From JAAYJK01 sp964531295 (GTDB lineage Bacteria; Bacillota; Syntrophomonadia; Syntrophomonadales; Syntrophomonadaceae): 64,000 nucleotides of DNA. Positions 15,168-23,627 of the stretch are shown here, in pieces (positions within the stretch are counted from its first letter, which is position 1; each line of letters starts with the position of its first letter). The notes beneath the pieces were generated by a model that was not told the DNA's origin, made no database searches, and saw only the letters and a list, made by a program, of their open reading frames with translations. The DNA is taken from positions 1 through 64,000 of the forward strand of contig CAZHHJ010000001.1 in the NCBI GenBank assembly GCA_964531295.1, in the 5' to 3' direction. The translations under genes were made by a program, and so were the position numbers.

Positions 15168-16456
15168 TCCTTAAAAATCTTATCGATCAAGCCTTTATTA
15201 GGCCTGATTATGGGATGGGAATAAGATCCCAGTTTCACCTGGGGTGCCTCTTCTTTTAGTATCCTTATAAAATTCCCCATCCCTATTCCCGGATTCTCAC
15301 CGCCTATATTTTTCATTAAAAATTCGGTATCGATATTTAAATTCCGTAATTGTATCATGTCTACCGGGTTCTCCTGTACAAATCTCAGCAGGGCTTCTAT
15401 TTCCTCCACTCGATCAGAAATACCGGGAAAAACTAGCAGGTTTAACGATACCTGCAGTCCTTTATCCTGAGCATATTTTATGGAATATACGACATCCGAT
15501 AAAGAGTAGTCTTTAGGGTGGTGATAGCGCAGGTAATTCTCTTCCCGGCAGGAAAATATAGTTACCCGCATGGCATCCAGACCGGCATCACACATCTGTA
15601 TTATTCCCCGGGAAAAACCAGCATTGGTATTCATATTAATAGTACCCTGGGTGGTCTCCCCCCTTATCATTTTTATCGACTGAGCCAGTTTAACTGCATT
15701 GAGGCTTGGTTCTCCTTCACAACCCTGTCCAAAACTTATAATGGCATCCCGAGCATTTTTTAAATGTTCTATACCTATCTGAACAATTTCATCAACCCGT
15801 GGCACGAATGTCAACCTGTTCTGGGGAGAATCAAACGGTCCATGATTTTCAGATATGCATCCTAGACAGTCCGCATTGCAGGAAATCATAGTGGGTATCC
15901 CGCCTTCCCAGCGCTGGTAAAATATATTCTGAGCCGTATAACATCCATATTCCAGAGCACAGCGGGATAACTGGCCCAATATTCGATTCTCTGGATATTT
16001 CCCGGTCAGGCTTTTAATTTTAGGCATTAAACTGCTGGTATTATAGTTTTTGGGGTGCCACTTCCTATGTTCATCTGATTTTATTGCCGCGACATATACT
16101 TTTTCATCATGAAATCCCAGGGCCGCATATCCATATACCGGCAGATTTTTACTACCCTCCTGTTTTACCCCCGCAGGCAGCAGGGTGCGGGTAAAACCTT
16201 GCGGCAATAAAGCCGCTACTGCATTTATCCCCCGGGTGGGCTGACCCGGTATCTGCTCGATTAGAAATATGTCTCCTTTTTCATCTAGGCCTACTGGCAA
16301 ATAGCCTGGTAAGGACACCAAGGAAGCTCCCGCAGGGAGAGGAATCATTTCCTGCTTTTCTGGCTCTAGCCATTGCGAACCACTGCGCCCCAGCATAGCC
16401 ACTGTTGGACAATCCATTAGTCTTCCTTCGTCATCTGCATATAAGGCAAAAAACAT
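15164..16456 (-). CDS. Radical SAM protein of unknown function
   Basis: 430 residues. About 185 N-terminal residues match no family I recognise. They precede a radical SAM barrel whose 4Fe-4S cluster motif is CNADCLGC (Cys193, Cys197, Cys200; CX3CX2C), followed by FGQGCEGEPSL (SAM GGE-like segment) and NMNTNAG. There is no SPASM domain or extra C-terminal cluster motif. The ATG at 16456 has GGGGG eight bases upstream, which is better than the ATG at 16471. It is coupled to yhaM by a four-base overlap, hinting at an RNA-related or linked role. The substrate is unknown. Confidence 0.85.
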   Translation of the reverse strand: MFFALYADDEGRLMDCPTVAMLGRSGSQWLEPEKQEMIPLPAGASLVSLPGYLPVGLDEKGDIFLIEQIPGQPTRGINAVAALLPQGFTRTLLPAGVKQEGSKNLPVYGYAALGFHDEKVYVAAIKSDEHRKWHPKNYNTSSLMPKIKSLTGKYPENRILGQLSRCALEYGCYTAQNIFYQRWEGGIPTMISCNADCLGCISENHGPFDSPQNRLTFVPRVDEIVQIGIEHLKNARDAIISFGQGCEGEPSLNAVKLAQSIKMIRGETTQGTINMNTNAGFSRGIIQMCDAGLDAMRVTIFSCREENYLRYHHPKDYSLSDVVYSIKYAQDKGLQVSLNLLVFPGISDRVEEIEALLRFVQENPVDMIQLRNLNIDTEFLMKNIGGENPGIGMGNFIRILKEEAPQVKLGSYSHPIIRPNKGLIDKIFKE

Positions 16457-16572
16457 ATTGTGTACCCCCATCGATTATAAAATAAAAGCTCGGTCATGGC
16501 GGCTCGTTTATTTTATAAGCTAGCCAGTTAGAGGCTGGCACCTTCTCCTATAGACTATATTAAGACGGGGCA

Positions 16573-16600
16573 TAAAAAAAGCCCCTTTTCAGGGGCCTTA
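16573..16600 (-). terminator. Rho-independent terminator after LysM/M23 gene
   Basis: On the minus strand, GGCCCCTGAAAAGGGGCTTTTTTT: a GC-rich stem with a TGAAAA loop followed by seven T residues, five bases past the stop of the hydrolase gene. Confidence 0.93.
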
Positions 16601-16604
16601 GCAA

Positions 16605-17465
16605 TTAATACCGGAGATACTTCAGAGGATTGTCTGCTTCGCCGCCAATTTTAACTTCAAAATGTACGTGCGGCCCAGTAGTCCTGCCTGTCATACCTAT
16701 AGTAGCTATTGTCTGACCCTTAACAACATAATCACCATTGTCAACCATGATCTTTTGACAATGAGCATAAACGCTTTCTCTCCCATCCGGATGTTCGATC
16801 ACTACCATTTTGCCATAAACTGCCCGGGTGCCGGCAAATGAAACTTTACCCGCCGCCGCCGCTTTTATGGGATCGCCTATATCCCCGGAGATATCAACTC
16901 CATGATGAAATCCTGATGCACGCCAGCCGTAAGCAGAAGTGATGCTCCCGGTTACTGGCCAAGCCATCATCAGAGAACTGGACCCAATATAACTACGAGA
17001 TGGCTGTAACGCGGCCACACTCACACTGGCGCTATCAGGAACAGCTACCTTTTCCCCTATCTTCAGGCTTTTAGGGTTGATTCCCGGGTTAATCCTGGAC
17101 AGTTCATTGAGTGAAATATCATATTTGTAGGCAATGTCCCAAAGCGTATCTCCCGCAGATATTATGTGCACCCTAGACCTATTGTACGGTATTTCCAGGA
17201 TTTCTCCAACTGTTAATATACAATTTTTATCCAGATTGTTGATCATCCTCAAGGTGTCCAGATCAACCTTAAACTTTCGGGATATGTCCCACAGGGTGTC
17301 CCCTTTATTAACGCTGTAATCCTTCATCTTGCTGTCACTAGGCACACTCTGCACTCTGACACAAGGGATGAAATTACCCTGATTTAAGGCGGCCATAGCC
17401 GGGCCAACACAGCTCGCCAATAAGAAGGCACATACCAGTAGTGAACTTATCCACCTTTTATTCAC
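16605..17465 (-). CDS. LysM-domain M23 peptidoglycan endopeptidase
   Basis: A 286-residue exported cell-wall hydrolase. The signal sequence (about 1-25) ends in LLASCVGPAMA, which could be cut as a lipoprotein at Cys19 or by signal peptidase I after AMA. Two LysM modules follow (about 49-93 and 98-142; both contain GDTLWDI). The C-terminal LytM/M23 domain has HHGVDISG and HVHFE zinc ligands and a YAHC segment. Start GTG, with GAGGTG upstream. Placed between rho and a strong terminator. Structurally similar to, but shorter than, the hydrolase at 62-63.6 kb. Confidence 0.92.
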   Translation of the reverse strand: MNKRWISSLLVCAFLLASCVGPAMAALNQGNFIPCVRVQSVPSDSKMKDYSVNKGDTLWDISRKFKVDLDTLRMINNLDKNCILTVGEILEIPYNRSRVHIISAGDTLWDIAYKYDISLNELSRINPGINPKSLKIGEKVAVPDSASVSVAALQPSRSYIGSSSLMMAWPVTGSITSAYGWRASGFHHGVDISGDIGDPIKAAAAGKVSFAGTRAVYGKMVVIEHPDGRESVYAHCQKIMVDNGDYVVKGQTIATIGMTGRTTGPHVHFEVKIGGEADNPLKYLRY

Positions 17466-17493
17466 TTGTTTTCACCTCGCATTCTGCAGGCAC

Positions 17494-17515
17494 AAAAAAA
17501 GGGCCTACTGACCCT
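17494..17515 (-). terminator. Rho-independent terminator after rho
   Basis: On the minus strand AGGGTC-AGTA-GGCCCT with six stem pairs (one T-G) and TTTTTTT directly after. It lies 40 bases past the rho stop. Confidence 0.8.
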
Positions 17516-17556
17516 AATTTTTCACATAAATGGAGGTGTTTATACATCTCATAAAT

Positions 17557-18834
17557 TTAATACGCTTTATGGGCATAATCTTTCTTGCCAAACACCAGGG
17601 GTGCTGCTCGAATCAAGTCTTTATTGGAATTGGTTTTTCTAACCGTATCGAGTATTATCTGCATGGTCTCAACTTGATTATAATCATTGCCCATGTTTCT
17701 AAGGTTCCAGGTTAACTCCATTTCTTCCGGTGTAAAGAGAAGTTCTTCTTTTCTGGTTCCGGAACGCTTCAAGTCAATGGCTGGGAATATTCTACGTTCA
17801 GCCAGTTTCCTATCCAGGTACAGGTCCATATTGCCCCGGCCTTTAAATTCTTCAAATATTACATCATCCATTCGGGACCCGGTCTCAACCAGCGCGGTCG
17901 CAATAATAGTCAGGCTCCCCCCTTCTTCAATATTCCTGGCCGCGCCAAAAAAGCGTTTCGGCTTATCCAGTGATGCTGGATCGATACCGCCTGATAAGGT
18001 TCGCCCGCTAGGGGGCACCACTAAATTGTGGGCGCGAGCCAAGCGCGTTACGCTATCCATTAGAATAACCACGTCTTTTTTATGTTCCACCAGTCTTTTG
18101 GCCCTTTCCAGAACCATTTCCGTCACTTTGACATGATTTTCCGGGGGTTCGTCAAAGGTCGATGCCACTACCTCGGCTTTGGTGGATCGCTGCATATCAG
18201 TAACCTCTTCTGGTCTCTCATCAACCAGCAGTATAAATAAATCTATATCGGGATGATTAACGCTGATACCCTGTGCTATCTTCTGCAGCAGCATAGTCTT
18301 GCCTGCTTTAGGAGGCGCTACAATCAACCCCCTCTGCCCTTTCCCTATGGGGGATATCAGATCTATAACTCGGGTGGATATTTCTTTGCTATCAGTTTCA
18401 AGAATTATCCTTTCGGTGGGATACAGGGGTGTCAGAGCATCGAAATGTACTCTTTTGATAGAATCCTCGGGCGGAAATCCATTGACTTCCTCCACCCGCA
18501 GGAGGGCAAAAAACTTCTCATTATCTTTGGGCGGCCTTACCTGTCCGCCAACTTTATCCCCGGTTTTAAGCTCAAATTTCCTGATCTGAGATGGAGAAAC
18601 ATATATGTCCTCATGACTGGGAAGATATCCAAAGGGTCTTAAGAAACCGTACCCATCCTGCATGATTTCCAGTACCCCCTGGGCCTGCAGCAATTGGTCG
18701 GAATGAGTTAATGCCTTGGTGATCTCAAATATTAATTCCTTCTTTCTCAGTTTTGAATAGCCAGTGAGATTCTTGTCTCTTGCTATTTGATACAATTCAA
18801 GAATAGTTTTGTGTTCCAATTCGGATATATTCAT
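17557..18834 (-). CDS. rho: Transcription termination factor Rho
   Basis: A 425-residue hexameric RNA helicase. The N-terminal helical and cold-shock RNA-binding domain includes GYGFLR and the RNP-like segments. The ATPase has Walker A PPKAGKT (174-180), Walker B VILMDSVTRLARA and the Q-loop/R-loop region GRTLSGGIDP. There is no large insertion between the domains, unlike high-GC Gram-positive Rho. GGAGG precedes the ATG. Adjacent to glpX-fsa-fba-spo0F as in Bacillus. Confidence 0.97.
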   Translation of the reverse strand: MNISELEHKTILELYQIARDKNLTGYSKLRKKELIFEITKALTHSDQLLQAQGVLEIMQDGYGFLRPFGYLPSHEDIYVSPSQIRKFELKTGDKVGGQVRPPKDNEKFFALLRVEEVNGFPPEDSIKRVHFDALTPLYPTERIILETDSKEISTRVIDLISPIGKGQRGLIVAPPKAGKTMLLQKIAQGISVNHPDIDLFILLVDERPEEVTDMQRSTKAEVVASTFDEPPENHVKVTEMVLERAKRLVEHKKDVVILMDSVTRLARAHNLVVPPSGRTLSGGIDPASLDKPKRFFGAARNIEEGGSLTIIATALVETGSRMDDVIFEEFKGRGNMDLYLDRKLAERRIFPAIDLKRSGTRKEELLFTPEEMELTWNLRNMGNDYNQVETMQIILDTVRKTNSNKDLIRAAPLVFGKKDYAHKAY

Positions 18835-19109
18835 TTTATCCTCCTTCCACGCTAATCACTGGCTATTGAACTGCTCATCTCTGCCATAATTTTGAGCATT
18901 AACGCACCATTTGTTTAGCGCTAACATACCCTTTTATATCTCTGATACAATATCGGTATAAATTTGTTTGAATTTCAGTTGAATTTTCCCAAGATATGAA
19001 TTTTAATGATACATCAGCAACAGGTTCACTGATATGAACAGCTATGTGTTGAGTGTTCAATATAAAGTATACCATTATTTCAGGAAATTAATCCATTTTT
19101 AATTGATAT
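18835..19109. other. rho leader and glpX downstream region
   Basis: 275 AT-rich bases upstream of rho. A perfect 10-bp palindrome TTAGCGCTAA lies at 18915-18924, about 80 bases before the rho start. The region should hold the rho promoter, and autogenous control through the leader is known in other bacteria, but I see no clear -35/-10 pair or terminator. Confidence 0.4.
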
Positions 19110-20105
19110 TCAATCTAACCTTAACTTTATTCGGTTATCCTTGAAAAGCGGTTTCTTATCCAAATGGTGATCAGCAGTAATATGCCTTATGGTACCTGAG
19201 GCACTTCGCATTACCAGGGTTTCAGTTACTGCCCGGCGTTTGTGATATCTGACTCCTTTAAGCAAAAAGGAATCAGTTATACCGGTAGCAACAAATATGA
19301 CATCATCTGATGTGATCAGTTCATCAATAGAAAAGAGTCTATCTACATCTTCTATGCCCATCTGGTGGCAGCGGCGTATCTCCTCTGCTGCTTCTTTTCC
19401 CTCCGGGTAAAGACGCGCTTGGAAATCTCCCTCCAAACATTTTAAGGCAGCAGCAGTTATCACCCCTTCGGGGGCCCCGCCTATTCCCATTAATATATCT
19501 ACCCCGGAATCCTCATAAGCCGCTGCTACCCCTGGGGATACATCCCCGTCCATTATCAACTTGATTCTAGCCCCAGCTCTCCTGACTTCTTCCATAATAC
19601 CTTCATGCCGGGGCCGATCGAGGATAACCACGGTTACTTCGCTGATTAATTTATGCAAAGCTTTGGCTGTCTGCTGTAAATTTTCTTTAACCGTAGCATC
19701 CAGAAAGACTCGCCCTTTGCACTCCGGTCCTACTGCAATTTTATTCATATACATATCGGGAGCATGTAATACCGTGCCTTTTGGTGCTGCTGCTAGCACC
19801 GCTATAGCTCCGGTACCACCTTTAGCTACGATATTGGTGCCTTCCAATGGATCTACCGCAATATCAACTTCAGGAGGTACTCCTATACCCACTCTTTCCC
19901 CGATAAACAGCATGGGGGCTTCATCCATTTCTCCTTCGCCTATAACCACTACCCCATCAATCGAGACCGTATCAAACATCACCCTCATGGCTGTTACTGC
20001 TGCATCATCAGCAGCTTCTTTGTCTCCCTTGCCAACCCAACGGGCAGCAGCCAGAGCAGCTGCTTCAGTTACTCTCGCAAACTCAAGCGCTAATTCTCTT
20101 TCCAA
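19110..20105 (-). CDS. glpX: Fructose-1,6-bisphosphatase class II
   Basis: Hydrolyses fructose 1,6-bisphosphate in gluconeogenesis. The 331-residue GlpX fold shows GEGEMDEAPML, AVDPLEGTN and the metal-site Asp/Glu residues, and DRPRHEGIM. The TTG at 20105 is preferred: the resulting N-terminus ERELALEFARVTEAAALAA is typical, and GGGGGGG lies six bases upstream. A TTG six bases earlier abuts the ribosome site. Clusters with fsa and fba, giving a gluconeogenic block suited to growth on short fatty acids. Confidence 0.95.
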   Translation of the reverse strand: MERELALEFARVTEAAALAAARWVGKGDKEAADDAAVTAMRVMFDTVSIDGVVVIGEGEMDEAPMLFIGERVGIGVPPEVDIAVDPLEGTNIVAKGGTGAIAVLAAAPKGTVLHAPDMYMNKIAVGPECKGRVFLDATVKENLQQTAKALHKLISEVTVVILDRPRHEGIMEEVRRAGARIKLIMDGDVSPGVAAAYEDSGVDILMGIGGAPEGVITAAALKCLEGDFQARLYPEGKEAAEEIRRCHQMGIEDVDRLFSIDELITSDDVIFVATGITDSFLLKGVRYHKRRAVTETLVMRSASGTIRHITADHHLDKKPLFKDNRIKLRLD

Positions 20106-20126
20106 AACCAACCCCCCCGTTCTAAA

Positions 20127-20768
20127 TTAAAAGACCTGGTTCCAATCATTAATAAACTTTTCAATACCTGCATCGGTTAACGGATGTCTTATCATCTGTT
20201 TAATAACACCGTATGGAATAGTTGCAATATGTGAACCTCGTTTAGCACAATCAAGCACATGCATAGGGTGTCTTATACTGGCAGATATTACTTCCGTGGC
20301 AAAGGAATACTGATCAAACACGGTAATAATATCTTCTAAAAGCACTATGCCGTTATTACTGATATCATCAACTCTTCCTAAAAAAGGGCTGACGAATCGG
20401 GCTCCAGCCCGGGCTGCCAACAAGGCCTGATTGGCTGAAAAAACCAGGGTAGCGTTAGTAGCGATGTCCATCTGTTTAAATGAATGAATAGCCCTCAATC
20501 CCGTTTCCGAAATGGGCACCTTTATGACCACATTGGGGTGGAGTGCTGCCAGTTCCCGTCCCTCATTAATCATGGCATCGTAATCCATACTAATAACCTC
20601 AGCACTTATAGGCCCATCAACGATAGCACATATTTCCTTTAGCACTTCATGGTAGTCTCTTCCTTCTCTGGCAATCAAAGTCGGGTTGGTGGTTACTCCA
20701 TTCAGAAATCCCATCGCATGGATTTCTTTTATTTCTTCAATATTGGCGGTATCAATAAATATTCGCAA
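20127..20768 (-). CDS. fsa: Fructose-6-phosphate aldolase / short transaldolase
   Basis: A 213-residue member of the transaldolase C subfamily (YwjH/MipB). Schiff-base lysine is Lys83 in NVVIKVP, with FIDTANIEEIK and GVTTNPTLI at the N-terminus. Short length separates it from classical transaldolase; whether it acts as transaldolase or fructose-6-phosphate aldolase cannot be decided from sequence. A TTG at 20768 fits AAAGGGGG six bases upstream; the ATG at 20774 touches that site. Confidence 0.92.
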   Translation of the reverse strand: MRIFIDTANIEEIKEIHAMGFLNGVTTNPTLIAREGRDYHEVLKEICAIVDGPISAEVISMDYDAMINEGRELAALHPNVVIKVPISETGLRAIHSFKQMDIATNATLVFSANQALLAARAGARFVSPFLGRVDDISNNGIVLLEDIITVFDQYSFATEVISASIRHPMHVLDCAKRGSHIATIPYGVIKQMIRHPLTDAGIEKFINDWNQVF

Positions 20769-20807
20769 AATCATCCCCCTTTCTAATTCTGTTTGGTGGC
20801 CTATAAA

Positions 20808-21665
20808 TTACCAGGCCCTTCCTGCACTTCCGAAAACCCTGATTTTTTGGCGAATAATTTCTATGGCAGCGTCCCGGGCTGGACCCAGTATCTGGCGGGG
20901 ATCAAATTCATCCGGCTTTTCCTCCATCACCCGACGCATAGCTCCCACAAAAACTTCCCTTATATTAGTATCGATATTCACCTTGCACACACCCAATTTA
21001 ATAGCCTTTTGCACCGCTTCATCCGGTACCCCGGATGATCCGTGCATCACAATGGGAATCCTTATCAGGCTCTTTATTTGGGCCAGACGATCGAAATCTA
21101 ACTTCGGTTCTCCCTTGTATTGCCCATGGGCAGTTCCAATGGCGATAGCCAGGCTCTTAATTCCAGTCTGTTCTACAAAATATCTGGCTTCATCCGGGTC
21201 AGTATACATAGCTTCTTTTTCGCTGACATGAACATCATCCTCAGTACCGCCTATTTTCCCCAGCTCAGCTTCAACTGAAACCCCTATGGGATTAGCAATC
21301 TCCAACACTTTCTTGGTCATGGCAATATTTTGCTCCAAAGGCAGCTTGGAGCCATCATACATTATCGAAGAAAAACCACTGCGTATACATCTTATTACCT
21401 GGTCAAAATCGGTCCCATGGTCCAAATGCAGTGCTATGGGGACTTTACTGGATCTGGTCGCCATCTTAACCAAGCCGGTCAGAAAATCCAGTCCAGCATA
21501 TTTAATTGCTCCCTGACTGGCCTGCATAATAACCGGAGCATTCTCCTTTTCCGCAGCCATCATGATAGCCTGCACAATTTCCATATTATTGGCATTAAAG
21601 GCTCCGACCGCATAACCTTCTTGTTCCGCTCTGAGCAGTAGCTCATCTACAGATACGAGTCCCAT
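20808..21665 (-). CDS. fba: Fructose-bisphosphate aldolase class II
   Basis: A 285-residue zinc-dependent aldolase of glycolysis and gluconeogenesis. HLDHGTD (catalytic Asp82 and zinc His83), the second zinc region GTAHGQYKG, and the third zinc histidine with the phosphate loop in MHGSSGVPD are all present. The ATG at 21665 lies six bases after GAGGTG. Works in the same pathway as the neighbouring glpX and fsa products. Confidence 0.95.
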   Translation of the reverse strand: MGLVSVDELLLRAEQEGYAVGAFNANNMEIVQAIMMAAEKENAPVIMQASQGAIKYAGLDFLTGLVKMATRSSKVPIALHLDHGTDFDQVIRCIRSGFSSIMYDGSKLPLEQNIAMTKKVLEIANPIGVSVEAELGKIGGTEDDVHVSEKEAMYTDPDEARYFVEQTGIKSLAIAIGTAHGQYKGEPKLDFDRLAQIKSLIRIPIVMHGSSGVPDEAVQKAIKLGVCKVNIDTNIREVFVGAMRRVMEEKPDEFDPRQILGPARDAAIEIIRQKIRVFGSAGRAW

Positions 21666-21694
21666 AAAAATCACCTCTTATTTATTTAATATAT

Positions 21695-22057
21695 TTACTC
21701 CCCCGCGAGTTTATTAACAATATCTTTTAAGTTCATGATATCGAAGGGTTTGGTAACGCACTTTTTCACTCCTGCTGCCAGAGCATTTTTGATCACATCC
21801 ATTTCTCCGTAAGCGGTCATCATTATAATGGACATATCTTGATGCATGGAAAGAATCTGCTTAGAGGCTTCCAGTCCGTTAATATTAGGCATCTTCATAT
21901 CCATCAAAATGATATCCGGCTGAAATTCACTCACTTGTGATAATGCTTCCCTTCCATCAGCAGCCGTTTTTACTATCCAGTTGTCTTTCTTAAACAGTTC
22001 CTCTAGTAGCCTTCTGACACCCTTCTGGTCGTCAACAACCAATATCTTTTTTTGCAT
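21695..22057 (-). CDS. spo0F: Sporulation response regulator Spo0F
   Basis: A 120-residue stand-alone receiver domain. Acidic pair Asp9-Asp10, phosphorylation site Asp53, Thr81 and Lys103 match Spo0F positions closely, and there is no output domain. Location directly upstream of fba is the Bacillus spo0F position, which supports the assignment over a CheY-type regulator. In Bacillus it passes phosphate from sensor kinases to Spo0B. GGGGGAG precedes the ATG. Confidence 0.88.
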   Translation of the reverse strand: MQKKILVVDDQKGVRRLLEELFKKDNWIVKTAADGREALSQVSEFQPDIILMDMKMPNINGLEASKQILSMHQDMSIIMMTAYGEMDVIKNALAAGVKKCVTKPFDIMNLKDIVNKLAGE

Positions 22058-22128
22058 CTACTCTCCCCCTCAAGTTTGTATAACGGCCATTCAGATACAC
22101 CGCTCTATTGAAATTTTAATTATACCAT

Positions 22129-22695
22129 TTATACTATTCCAGGTATTGTTATACCCAGCAGCAAGACCATCGCCAGTATGAGCAAAATGAATATCAAGCC
22201 TGGCAAAACAAATAAAAGCAAAGCCTGGCTAGTCTGAATTAGCAGGGCCTCCCGAATCCCAATGATCTGCAGTACCATTACCCACAAAAACGCCATAATA
22301 GAAATATTCAGGTTAATATTAAGTAAAGTCAGGGCATAATGCAGCGGGGGGCCAAGTACCCCAGGTACGAAGGCAAATGCCAGGCAGGTTAGAATACCCG
22401 TGCCATTAGCCTGCTTAAACACAACTTCACCCAGCAGACTATAAATTGCCGCCAGAGCAGTCAGGGCAGCAAGGGAAATTAATAATCCCATGAATAAATA
22501 TACTACTATATATCCCTCAGGTAAAGACGCCGTAAGCCCCCTAGCCTTATTAAGCCCCATAGCAATGATCATATTCCATACCACTGCAAACGAAAACAAA
22601 GAAATTGCTAAAGCCACGGGTTTGCTTGCGCTTAAATATTTTAAAGTACTTACTGGTTGAAAAACGATTCCGTATATAGTTTCGATCAGCGTCAC
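22129..22695 (-). CDS. Yip1-domain integral membrane protein
   Basis: A 188-residue, strongly hydrophobic protein with five predicted membrane segments. PVSTLKYLS near the N-terminus resembles the Yip1/YIP1-family start, where a short amphipathic helix precedes the helices. Function is unknown. The GTG start lies 14 bases after sppA, so it is the last gene of a four-gene operon with the FemX-like, Alr-like and SppA genes. Confidence 0.7.
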   Translation of the reverse strand: MTLIETIYGIVFQPVSTLKYLSASKPVALAISLFSFAVVWNMIIAMGLNKARGLTASLPEGYIVVYLFMGLLISLAALTALAAIYSLLGEVVFKQANGTGILTCLAFAFVPGVLGPPLHYALTLLNINLNISIMAFLWVMVLQIIGIREALLIQTSQALLLFVLPGLIFILLILAMVLLLGITIPGIV

Positions 22696-22709
22696 CCTTC
22701 CAGCCCCCT

Positions 22710-23627
22710 CTAATAAATGTATTGCAGCGCTGAATACCCTGAATCAGGCCAACTCGCATGGAAGAGGCTAGTGGCGCCTAACTTTTTAAAGAATAAATCC
22801 CAGTATCCCTGGCCATTCAATACTTCTACCCTGCTGTTTTCGTCCAGACCGGTAGTCTGGCGGGCCATATCTATGGCATCATAGTAATTACCCAGGCTGT
22901 CCACCAAACCCATTTCTAAAGCCATACGGCCTGAAAATACTCGCCCATCAGCAATTTCCAATAATCTATCCTCTTCTATTTTACCTCTGCGTCCACGTCG
23001 AACCTGGTCTAAAAATTGCTGATAGGAATCATCGACGATTTCCTGCAGAATTTCTCTTTCCGTATCAGTCATATCTCGATAAGACGATCCAATGTCTTTA
23101 TGTTCAGCACTTTTAATAACTTCCTGACGAAGTCCAACTTTTTCATACAGGCCTTCCAGGTTAGTTAATTCCATGATCACCCCGATACTACCGGTAAGGG
23201 TCCCCCCATTAGCTATAATGTAATCGCTGCTGCAGGCAATCCAGTATCCTCCTGAAGCGCACACCTCTCCCATTGATACTACTACCTTCTTGCCTGCAGC
23301 CCGTATTTTATCCAGCTCTAACCCGATCTCCTGTGAAGCTACCGATGTTCCACCGGGACTGTTAATCCTCAGTAGCAATACTTTAATATCTTCTCGTTCC
23401 CCGGCTGTTCTTATAGCTTCCATGATGTCCCCGGAGTCCGCATTAACCGACATGATTAAATCCGATGATGCCTGCCCGCTGATTACCCCGTTAACCTCTA
23501 TCACCCCTATGGTGTCACCACTCATACGGGCAGAGCGGGTACCTTCCTGTTTTACCTGCCACAAGGCTAAGCCCGCCATGCTCACCAGAAATATAGCCAG
23601 TAAAACCACCACCAGTTTCTTATACAT
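22710..23627 (-). CDS. sppA: Signal peptide peptidase SppA
   Basis: A 305-residue S49 peptidase with one N-terminal membrane anchor (about 5-23). The catalytic serine is Ser125 in VCASGGYW, and the general-base lysine is in IKSAEHKD (Lys172, alternatively Lys177). NSPGGTS forms the substrate-binding strand. It degrades signal peptides left in the membrane. The short, single-domain form is usual in Firmicutes. The ATG overlaps the alr-like stop by eight bases. Confidence 0.93.
   Translation of the reverse strand: MYKKLVVVLLAIFLVSMAGLALWQVKQEGTRSARMSGDTIGVIEVNGVISGQASSDLIMSVNADSGDIMEAIRTAGEREDIKVLLLRINSPGGTSVASQEIGLELDKIRAAGKKVVVSMGEVCASGGYWIACSSDYIIANGGTLTGSIGVIMELTNLEGLYEKVGLRQEVIKSAEHKDIGSSYRDMTDTEREILQEIVDDSYQQFLDQVRRGRRGKIEEDRLLEIADGRVFSGRMALEMGLVDSLGNYYDAIDMARQTTGLDENSRVEVLNGQGYWDLFFKKLGATSLFHASWPDSGYSALQYIY

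Noticed and set aside
22058..22128. Possible RNA element between spo0F and the Yip1 gene
   Set aside because: Only 71 AT-rich bases, with no stem longer than a few pairs.
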